A stretch of DNA of 64,000 bases from NCBI RefSeq assembly GCF_900177665.1, contig NZ_FXAW01000001.1, positions 1,007,099-1,071,098 on the forward strand, given 5' to 3'. Every line of letters begins with the position of its first letter. Positions within the stretch are counted from its first letter, which is position 1. The position numbers and the translations under genes are program-made. The notes under the pieces are model-generated. The model did not search any database, was not told where the DNA came from, and saw only the letters and a list, made by a program, of their open reading frames with translations. This stretch comes from Marivirga sericea. Lineage in GTDB: Bacteria; Bacteroidota; Bacteroidia; Cytophagales; Cyclobacteriaceae. Shown here piece by piece: positions 29,058 to 35,753 of this stretch.

Positions 29058-29086
29058 AAACAGAGAGCCATCAAAAATCCCTACCG
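29058..29086 (-). promoter_or_regulatory. Predicted ECF-sigma promoter element, copy 3
   Basis: On the minus strand: GGTAGGG, 18 bases (ATTTTTGATGGCTCTCTG), then TTTT. It begins 66 bases before the ATG of the lipoprotein gene at 28991 and matches the other two copies. The rest of the gap to 29398 has short interrupted frames only, and nothing I can name. Confidence 0.6.
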
Positions 29087-29398
29087 CCCTCTGAAAAAAA
29101 AATATTCAATGCCTCTCCATTCTCAAAAAAGATGGTCTTTTCAATAGGCGTAAAAGTCAAGATTTCTGCTGCTATAACTCAGGAGTTGATGGTAGGGCTT
29201 AATTTGAAGTACCTCCCTTTAAAGACGATTTCATTGAGCCTAAAAATATAGCCAGTGCTTTGAAGCAAGTGATTTAGATGGGAAAGAGCAAAGAAAGCCT
29301 TGCAGAGAAATGGAATGCTAGCGCCCAAGGTTCAGATCGATATGGAATAAATAGTTAAAGTTGAAATAAATCTAAAAAAACTTCCTTAATTTTGAACA

Positions 29399-29785
29399 GT
29401 GATAAGTTTTATAAGAAATAGCTTCATTAGCAAATGCTTATGGTCTCTCATGAGTCTCTATTTACTGAATCTCAGTGTTGATGCTGTAGATCCGGAAGCT
29501 AGTTATATCCCAGAGGACTTATCCTACAATGAGCAAGAAAGCATAGTTGAAATTATAGTAGAAAAAATTCTTGGTTATGAAAATGCTTTCTTAGAAGTTG
29601 ATGATCAAGATGCAGATGAAAATAATCATCAAAACAATTCATCACTTGATTTCTACCTAAGTCCAATCTCCCTTTCCTCCATTACAAACACTATTGCTAT
29701 AGAAAGCTCCAAATTATTTAAAGAGTATATTTTAAGATTACCCATCGGTTTCAAGGAAATTGATAATCCTCCCCCTATCTGTTGA
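29399..29785 (+). CDS. Small acidic protein of unknown function
   Basis: 128 aa from a GTG; an internal ATG (SLYLLNLSVDAV) would give a shorter form. A hydrophobic N-terminal segment is followed by DPEASYIPEDLSYNEQESIVEIIVEKILGYENAF, a compact and probably helical motif, and an acidic stretch DDQDADENNH. I cannot assign a family, although the NEQESIVEIIVEKILG core looks conserved rather than random. It is followed 198 bases downstream by an outer-membrane protein gene on the same strand. Confidence 0.6.
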   Translation: MISFIRNSFISKCLWSLMSLYLLNLSVDAVDPEASYIPEDLSYNEQESIVEIIVEKILGYENAFLEVDDQDADENNHQNNSSLDFYLSPISLSSITNTIAIESSKLFKEYILRLPIGFKEIDNPPPIC

Positions 29786-29983
29786 TTTGTTTTTAAAGGA
29801 TCTCAAAATCTGAGCAGCACTGCTCAATTACTTAACCTTTTTTATTAAAACAGATCATTCACATGAAATAGTCGTCAGTCCTGCACACCAATCAAATGAA
29901 TATAACAGGTCATTGAAGGTTGGATAAGTAGACTTTCGAACTTTGACTATTCCATGTGGCAACTTCAAAACAGATATATACAC

Positions 29984-30847
29984 ATGAAATCTATTATTTC
30001 GTTGATGCTAGTATTTACATTAGCATCACCACTATCTTGCTTTAGTCAAGATACTAATGCCGTAAAAGACAGTATTTACATCCAACAAGTTGAAAACCGT
30101 AAAAAGCCTGATAAGGTCTTACATGCTGAACCCTTATACATTGATCTTATTAGAGATTTAGGTGCTAGAAAGGGGGAGAAAGAATGGAATGTAGGACTCG
30201 GCTTAACCGATAATCTTCGTTTTGATTCATATGAGGCGCTGATCGAATACGAATGGGCACCTATTGACCGATTAGGGCTAGAAGTAGAATTACCTTTTAC
30301 TTTCTATTCCCCTATTAGCGAAACGCCCAGAGACTCTATTCCTTCCAATCGTTTAAACAGTATAAAACTAGCGACTCAGTGGTCATTTTTTGTAAATGAA
30401 AAATGGGCCACTTCGATGGCAATAGGCTATATCAATGAATTTGAACTAACCGAATTTAGAACTTTCAATTCCCCCTATATTACTGGTAATATCTTCAACC
30501 CTTTTCTGGTAATAGCCAAAAGATGGGGCAATAATTTTCATTCCTTGATTTATACCGGACCTCTGATTGAACATCAGTTTAAATCAGAAAACTTAGTATT
30601 CAAATACGATGTGAACACTAGTTTCCACTACATGATTACGGGTACCAGAAATTTCATTGGAGTAGAGTTTAACAAATCTGTGGTTCAAAATGACTTTGAT
30701 TTAACCATAAGACCACAAATCAGAATCGGGATTGCGGATAACCTTTTAATTGGAATTATAGCAGGTATTCCGGTCAGTCGTGAAAACGAAAGGCTAAGTT
30801 CTTTTTTGAGATTAATCTGGGAGCCAGCACATAAGAAACACTTATAA
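29984..30847 (+). CDS. Outer-membrane beta-barrel-like protein with HAEPLYIDLIRDLGARKGEKE motif
   Basis: 287 aa from the ATG giving MKSIISLMLVFTLASPLSCFSQ, a signal peptide; an ATG 30 bases upstream lacks one. After VLHAEPLYIDLIRDLGARK the sequence alternates as amphipathic strands (WNVGLGLTDNLRFDSYEALIEYEWAPIDRLGLEVEL), consistent with a small outer-membrane barrel. No transporter or enzyme signature is visible. It may pair with the small protein upstream; the pairing is suggested by order and strand only. Confidence 0.65.
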   Translation: MKSIISLMLVFTLASPLSCFSQDTNAVKDSIYIQQVENRKKPDKVLHAEPLYIDLIRDLGARKGEKEWNVGLGLTDNLRFDSYEALIEYEWAPIDRLGLEVELPFTFYSPISETPRDSIPSNRLNSIKLATQWSFFVNEKWATSMAIGYINEFELTEFRTFNSPYITGNIFNPFLVIAKRWGNNFHSLIYTGPLIEHQFKSENLVFKYDVNTSFHYMITGTRNFIGVEFNKSVVQNDFDLTIRPQIRIGIADNLLIGIIAGIPVSRENERLSSFLRLIWEPAHKKHL

Positions 30848-30929
30848 ACTTATTAGAGCGTGGGCTTTGGTCGCTTTACATTTTATGTGCTGCTCTCAAA
30901 GTCTACGCTTAGCATTAAACACAGAAAAC

Positions 30930-31397
30930 ATGATTCGACATCCTAAAAAAGAAATTTACTTGACTACTGGCTTAGCTTTAACAGGTAAATCAACATACAT
31001 TGAGGAAAAACTTAACAATAAAAATTACTTCATCATCGATTATGCCGAAAATTTTTTAAACCTATTTCAATCCTATGATGGCATAAATAGTAATGATAAA
31101 TCTGAAACTGTTTATGATGAGATTTTAAAAAAGGCAAAGCACAGCTTTGAAGATACTAACTCAACCCTAGTGGTCGAATATTGCACAGGGTTTCATTCAT
31201 CCACTTTGAAATTGGAAAGATTGATAGATCTCCTAGAAGTTAATAACTGGAAAGTTTATGTAAAGCAAATGCAAATTGGGCTTAATGCCCACCGTTTACA
31301 AAAGGCTGCTGAAAATGACCCTAGCTACTGCCCTTCAATGCTGCTGAATGAGCATCATTATAATATTATTACTCGTTTGCTAAAGAGGATAGGATAG
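30930..31397 (+). CDS. Small P-loop (AAA/kinase-like) protein
   Basis: 155 aa from the ATG at 30930, which gives IRHPKKEIYLTTGLALTGKST; the longer frame upstream has no support. The P-loop (GLALTGKST, near residue 16) follows a beta strand as in nucleoside and small-molecule kinases. A possible Walker B-like VVEY is at about residue 87. No substrate can be named. It lies 82 bases after the outer-membrane protein gene and has the same orientation. ATP or GTP binding is likely, the activity unknown. Confidence 0.6.
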   Translation: MIRHPKKEIYLTTGLALTGKSTYIEEKLNNKNYFIIDYAENFLNLFQSYDGINSNDKSETVYDEILKKAKHSFEDTNSTLVVEYCTGFHSSTLKLERLIDLLEVNNWKVYVKQMQIGLNAHRLQKAAENDPSYCPSMLLNEHHYNIITRLLKRIG

Positions 31398-31711
31398 TTC
31401 GCTTTACAGTGATGGACAGAGATTTTATGCATTACACTTTTTCTAGATGGAATTCGCCATCAAACAATTTGGAAAGGAAACCAGCACCAAAGCTTCCCGC
31501 CAATTCCTCAAGAGCCTAAACGGACGCTTTAGCTTGTATGGGGATGATATAAAAAACAATTAATAATTATTGGGCCCCTACAAGATTTATACAACATTAT
31601 TAGAAAAAAATAATTACGCTTATGTTAAAGTTTGCAAAAGTCGGACATTAATCCGCTAGAAAAAATAGCAGTTTCTGACATGAAAAATGAACGACAAATA
31701 ATTAATTCAGG
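31398..31711. other. Intergenic stretch, no gene recognised
   Basis: This 314-base gap separates convergent genes. The longest plus-strand frame (ATG at 31447) has 36 codons and no family resemblance. No hairpin with a T tract and no copy of the 80-100 bp interspersed repeat is present. Confidence 0.5.
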
Positions 31712-32182
31712 CTATTCAGGAATAGTGACGATCTCAAACATCCAATTTTTTTCTGCTTTGAACTTTCTATGAAAATTGGGTTTTTGTAATCCAGCATAAA
31801 TCAATCCTACACCAGGTATAGTTAAATAAAAGATATTCGGATCCACTAATATACCTAAGGCCACGCCCATTATAGTAGCAACAGAACCTCCATAGACAAA
31901 TAAAACAGTTGTAAGAATGGAAGTAAAAGCAGGATTACGTTTCAAATATTTAATGTCTGCTAATGCTATTTTTTCATCATCAATTACAATCGAACTATTC
32001 TCTACGCTATAGCGACCTGAAAGCTCTTTGCCATCCACTGTTTTAATGAATATTCTTTTATTTTCTTTAAGAACGACCTCTCTTTGCTTGTTCTCTTTAG
32101 TTATTCGAATGGCTTTTTGCTCTTGCGCACATAAAATATTCGCAAAGAATATACTGAAAAGGAGGATGAATACGTTTTTCAT
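31712..32182 (-). CDS. Exported protein with two hydrophobic segments, unknown function
   Basis: 156 aa. A signal peptide (VFILLFSIFFANILCAQ) is followed by a short beta-rich part (residues 20-80, KRIFIKTVDGKELSGRYSVENSSIVIDDEKIALADIKYLKRN) that looks like a small SH3-like sheet, then two adjacent hydrophobic segments (about 90-135) separated by DPN. This is a common layout for small Bacteroidota membrane proteins of unknown role. It is a single gene next to the defence island but not obviously part of it. Confidence 0.6.
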   Translation of the reverse strand: MKNVFILLFSIFFANILCAQEQKAIRITKENKQREVVLKENKRIFIKTVDGKELSGRYSVENSSIVIDDEKIALADIKYLKRNPAFTSILTTVLFVYGGSVATIMGVALGILVDPNIFYLTIPGVGLIYAGLQKPNFHRKFKAEKNWMFEIVTIPE

Positions 32183-32316
32183 AATTCAATTCGGTTCATT
32201 AATTTTAAAAGTAAGGCATTTTTAGTAGAAATAACTTACTATTCTGGCTCAAAGTATAATTGGAACCATCAGACTTAGCAAGAGCTGAGCTTATCATCTA
32301 GAAAAAATTGCTTATT

Positions 32317-32400
32317 CCGTCATGGCGAGGAACGAAACCATCTTAAGTTAGATATAGCAAACCTTAGATTGCTTCACCCTAAAGGGATTCGCAATGACGG
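32317..32400 (+). repeat. Interspersed 80-100 bp repeat, isolated copy
   Basis: The copy runs from CCGTCATGGCGAGGAACGAA to TTCGCAATGACGG, the same ends as the copies clustered at 38.7-40.3 kb. Its ends are inverted repeats of one another (CGTCATTGCGA / TCGCAATGACG). It lies just past the end of the HNH gene, so repeats bracket this part of the defence operon. Confidence 0.8.
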
Positions 32401-32447
32401 TTGTTGTTGACAGTTTAGATACAAAAAAGCGCTAAAAGACATCCTCA

Positions 32448-33077
32448 TTATTTTTTCATCTTACTCCTTAAAACCTTGCCTATTGCCTCTCCTATCGGTT
32501 TAAACTCTTCTGCATTAAACTCATCTGTTTTGGCGTTGTTGCACCAGTAGCAGGAAAGTGCCAAATTACCTTTGACATATCCTTCATTTGGTTTGATCCT
32601 ATCCACTTCCACAAACCGTCCGCGAGTGGCTAACCTTTTGGTATGAATCTTTTTGGAATCAATTAAAGATGAAATTTCAGACTCTTTAACCTTACAATAC
32701 GCACAAGATCGATCTACCTCGTCTTCTGCGTAAAACTTGATAAAATCAGATTCTGAAATCAACTTATTTTCTTTAAACTCATTTTTAAACTCAGGTGTAA
32801 GTTTAGAATTATTTGAGTACCAACCAGTAATAGCGTCATCTAGATCTTTAATTGTGGAAGTTTCAGTAAAATGGTTTTCACCCTTTGATTCCTGATAAGC
32901 TTGAAGACATTTATCAAAATTTGGATCATCATATCTAAAAGCTTTAAAACCTGCCAGATTTACATTCTTTAGTGAAGGGTCACTAAGAAAACATTTGATT
33001 AAATAAATATCAAATAACCTGTCAAAAGCCCTATCTAAAATTGACTTAAACCTATTTTTTGCTAAACTTTTGCTCAT
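32448..33077 (-). CDS. HNH-like (treble-clef) endonuclease in defence operon
   Basis: 209 aa. The N-terminal 115 residues are helical with no known domain. The C-terminal part holds a zinc-knuckle nuclease: C125xxC128, the strand FVEVDRIKP, GYVKGN (N171) and C176xxC179 followed by NNAK. The usual HNH His after the first Asp is Arg here (D159-R160), as in DR-type HNH/Endo VII-like variants, so activity is plausible but not certain. It starts four bases past the end of the 203-aa gene and is the last of five coupled genes starting with hsdR. A DNA-cutting effector role is inference. Confidence 0.75.
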   Translation of the reverse strand: MSKSLAKNRFKSILDRAFDRLFDIYLIKCFLSDPSLKNVNLAGFKAFRYDDPNFDKCLQAYQESKGENHFTETSTIKDLDDAITGWYSNNSKLTPEFKNEFKENKLISESDFIKFYAEDEVDRSCAYCKVKESEISSLIDSKKIHTKRLATRGRFVEVDRIKPNEGYVKGNLALSCYWCNNAKTDEFNAEEFKPIGEAIGKVLRSKMKK

Positions 33078-33081
33078 GATT

Positions 33082-33693
33082 TTATTTAGTTTTGATCAAT
33101 TTTCCTAATACAAAAAGATAATCATCTAATTTATAATCTGACTTGAATTTAATTGGAGGGGCTTTCATATTATACCAATTAAGATAATTTTCTATGTGAG
33201 CTTCATCATGGTAAGTTAGAACTCCTCTTTTTCTAATATTTTTTAATTCATCAATATCTCCAATATTTTGAAGTGCTAAATAGGCTCTTAGTACATGTTG
33301 ATCTATTATTGGTTGATCCAATGGATTGTTAACATGACGTGCAAATTGTCTGAATACTATGCCAGTCTTCAATGCCTTTTCTTGACCACAAATTGTTTCG
33401 ATAAAACTTTTAATTTTACCGTAATCTCCTTGTTTCCATATGATGGAGAGTAATACTTTTTCTAATGCTGTTGAAGCTTGGATATCTTCCTCTAAAAATT
33501 CAGATAACTGTTGAACTTCATTTTGTGATATAGATGGGAGAACATCTGGATACTTTTTATTCTTCTTTTCAATTAATTCTTCAAAATCATCATACCACTG
33601 AAAATCAGTAATTTTAGTGGGACTGTAGAGCCAACTATTAAAATCTTTTAATAAGCTTTCTACTTCCTCAATTTCCTCGAACTTATCCTTCAT
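33082..33693 (-). CDS. Unrecognised 203-aa protein of the defence operon
   Basis: No sure family. The sequence is mostly helical. The segment SIIWKQGDYGKIKSFI and the later PIIDQHVLRAYLALQNIGDIDEL resemble the P-(I/L)-(I/Y)-D-x-H-V-x-R pattern around the catalytic Asp of HhH-GPD/OGG DNA glycosylases, and the C-terminus DDYLFVLGKLIK is compatible; I rate this as a weak hint. It overlaps the preceding nuclease gene by 11 bases and is followed four bases later by the HNH gene, so the last two genes probably act together, for instance as base recognition plus cleavage. Confidence 0.55.
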   Translation of the reverse strand: MKDKFEEIEEVESLLKDFNSWLYSPTKITDFQWYDDFEELIEKKNKKYPDVLPSISQNEVQQLSEFLEEDIQASTALEKVLLSIIWKQGDYGKIKSFIETICGQEKALKTGIVFRQFARHVNNPLDQPIIDQHVLRAYLALQNIGDIDELKNIRKRGVLTYHDEAHIENYLNWYNMKAPPIKFKSDYKLDDYLFVLGKLIKTK

Positions 33694-34618
33694 GAAATTT
33701 ATAACTCTGCTTTATTAAACTCATCAAATAATCTAAATCGGTATCTGGAACTATCAAGGCTTCATAATGCCCTAGTCCCCAATGCCCGACATTCGAAACA
33801 TCTCTGAACATTTCTTTGTGATCATCTAAATCGCCTTGCTTCAAGTTGATTCTCATTTTAAGTTGTTTCTTCTGGATTTCCAGATCACAAAATATTTTTT
33901 TGCCCACTTTAAACCCTATATACTGCTTCACAGGATTAATCTCTACCTCATCCAATGCAGTGATTCGTTCTTTTAAGTCAATATACAGCTCTTTAGTAGC
34001 CTCTGAAGCTTTTGCTAAATGATCTTCTTCTGTATAGACTTTAATTTCTTCACTGACCTGCTGAGCCCTCTCATCTTTGTTGCTGATGGTATTTACACTT
34101 ACCTGACTATTAGATTTATGTTGGTTAAACATAATGAGATCTTTCTCATAACGTTTAATTTCCCATAGTTCAAAAGGGAGGTCTTTAAATTCTATGCTTT
34201 GTTTTTGGTAGGTAGTAAACTGAGGGGCAATGAATACTACTCTTGATTGACTCCAGTCCACCTCATTTCTTTTTAAAATCTTTCCACTCTGTTCCTGATA
34301 TTCAAGAATAAAATCAGCCTTGTTGTTCAATAATAAACTTAAATAAGAATAGCCTTGATCAACCACAGAAAAACTCTTGGCTTTTTTATACTCTATGATT
34401 ACAAAAGCATTGCTTTGTTTATCAAAAGCCAGTGTATCAATTCTTAAGCCATTTAGTTGAAACTCAGTTTTTACAAACTCCAGTCCGAAAAGCATTTGGA
34501 GATTACTTTCAGCTATTTGCTGAATATCCTTTTCTAGTTTAAAAGGTTGGCTTTTGATTTCTTTGAGTTGGGATTTGTTTAGGTTATAGAGGTTCATTTC
34601 TTCTTGATTTAATTCCAT
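33683..34618 (-). CDS. PD-(D/E)XK nuclease-like protein with C-terminal DUF5655
   Basis: 311 aa. Residues about 30-160 resemble the NucS/DUF91-like PD-(D/E)XK fold: an early helix with E37, GLRIDTLAFD (D61), then FVIIEYKKAKS (E76-x-K78), the right spacing for a metal-dependent nuclease. Residues about 205-310 (ELYIDLKERITALDEVEINPVKQYIGFKVGKKIFCDLEI...GLGHYEALI) match DUF5655, often found beside type I restriction genes. It overlaps the membrane protein gene by 10 bases at its start and the 203-aa gene by 11 bases at its end, so translation is coupled. Confidence 0.8.
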   Translation of the reverse strand: MELNQEEMNLYNLNKSQLKEIKSQPFKLEKDIQQIAESNLQMLFGLEFVKTEFQLNGLRIDTLAFDKQSNAFVIIEYKKAKSFSVVDQGYSYLSLLLNNKADFILEYQEQSGKILKRNEVDWSQSRVVFIAPQFTTYQKQSIEFKDLPFELWEIKRYEKDLIMFNQHKSNSQVSVNTISNKDERAQQVSEEIKVYTEEDHLAKASEATKELYIDLKERITALDEVEINPVKQYIGFKVGKKIFCDLEIQKKQLKMRINLKQGDLDDHKEMFRDVSNVGHWGLGHYEALIVPDTDLDYLMSLIKQSYKFHEG

Positions 34619-35748
34619 TCAAATAGCCAAGCAAACATATCATTAAGATTGGACTTCTTAAAATCTTCAGTTTTCAAATCTTTCCCCTTAAATCGATAGT
34701 ATGTTTTCATTTTATCTTCGTAAAACTTAATTGGATCTGGTCCTAGCTGGTTGGTTAAATTAAATGGTAAATTTTTTAAAATAGCATAATCCAATAAATA
34801 GCTTTGAGGTTTATCATCTATATTATCTAACCACCAAGTTTCTTTATCAATCCAAATAATATTAAAATACATGATGACTTGCTCATGATTTGATAATTGA
34901 CCGCGAAGCATTTTAAGATAGTCATACTTTTGTTGCCATGATAAAAAGTCAGTCCTAGCGACATATTTAATCATATGAAATAGATTACGATATAGATGAC
35001 CTAATTTTGATACATAACCATCAAAAGGATAAAAGTCGGGTTCAAAGGTTTTCTTATTTAAACCTTTGTGTTTGTAGGAATAATTTTCTGTAAGTCTTCT
35101 ACGGTTACATCTTAAAAACTTCTTTTGATATTTTGTTAATCGCTTACAAAGTATTTTTGATATCTCAAGATATTGACCTTCCATCTCATTGTTACACTTC
35201 TTGCCTTCAAAATCAATACCGAAGAACATGTGGTGATAAGCAATCTTTATTAGTTTCTCATGCTTTCTCTTCTGCTTGTCTCTTATCCTATCCAATAATT
35301 TATACTTTTTATCAATTTTTTTAAGTTCGCTATAAATAAACCTTATTTCTTCAAACATCTTCACAAAAGCCTTTCTACCTTTGTGCTTTCCCGCTATTTC
35401 AATTTCATTAACATTTTCTTTATGTAGATTTAGCATCTGATAATATTTGTTTTCGAAACGCTCAATTTCTGTATCGTTTCTAATTTGCTTATTTGATTGA
35501 TACTGAACCAGAAAAGCCAAGAAAGTAGTCATCACTGCTGCCAGTCCAATTAATGGAGCAAGAAACCCATTTAAATATGCACCCAAAGCACCTTTCTCAC
35601 CTAGTTGAAATTTTTCTACACCATCAGGATCATTGAAAATCTGTAACGCGCTATAATATAAAATCAATAGTAATATCGCTAATGTAATAAAAGCCCAAAA
35701 GGCTCTAATGGAATATTTTTTCATATTAACCTTTTCCATAAATCTCAT
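34609..35748 (-). CDS. Putative phage abortive infection membrane protein (AbiC-like)
   Basis: About 379 aa from the ATG at 35748, five bases past the hsdR stop; ATGs four and nine codons in are alternatives. The longer frame upstream is hsdR shadow. Two transmembrane helices (about 15-35 and 53-76) are followed by a basic cytoplasmic domain with FENKYYQMLNLHKENVNEI near residue 98. The later KLGHLYRNLFHMIKYV and LRGQLSNHEQVIMYFNIIW match the putAbiC family known as putative phage-exclusion proteins. Where present they are thought to halt growth of infected cells from the membrane. Confidence 0.75.
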   Translation of the reverse strand: MRFMEKVNMKKYSIRAFWAFITLAILLLILYYSALQIFNDPDGVEKFQLGEKGALGAYLNGFLAPLIGLAAVMTTFLAFLVQYQSNKQIRNDTEIERFENKYYQMLNLHKENVNEIEIAGKHKGRKAFVKMFEEIRFIYSELKKIDKKYKLLDRIRDKQKRKHEKLIKIAYHHMFFGIDFEGKKCNNEMEGQYLEISKILCKRLTKYQKKFLRCNRRRLTENYSYKHKGLNKKTFEPDFYPFDGYVSKLGHLYRNLFHMIKYVARTDFLSWQQKYDYLKMLRGQLSNHEQVIMYFNIIWIDKETWWLDNIDDKPQSYLLDYAILKNLPFNLTNQLGPDPIKFYEDKMKTYYRFKGKDLKTEDFKKSNLNDMFAWLFEWN

Positions 35749-35753
35749 AATCT

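Noticed and set aside
29221-29358. Interrupted frame in the gap before 29399 reading DFIEPKNIASALKQVI, stop, MGKSKESLAEKWNAS
   Set aside because: It might be a decayed gene end, but it has a stop, no clear relative and no second half; not enough to call a pseudogene.
31447-31560. 36-codon frame beginning EFAIKQFGKETS in the gap before 31712
   Set aside because: Too short, no recognisable motif, and no flanking signals; could be a remnant but nothing supports it.
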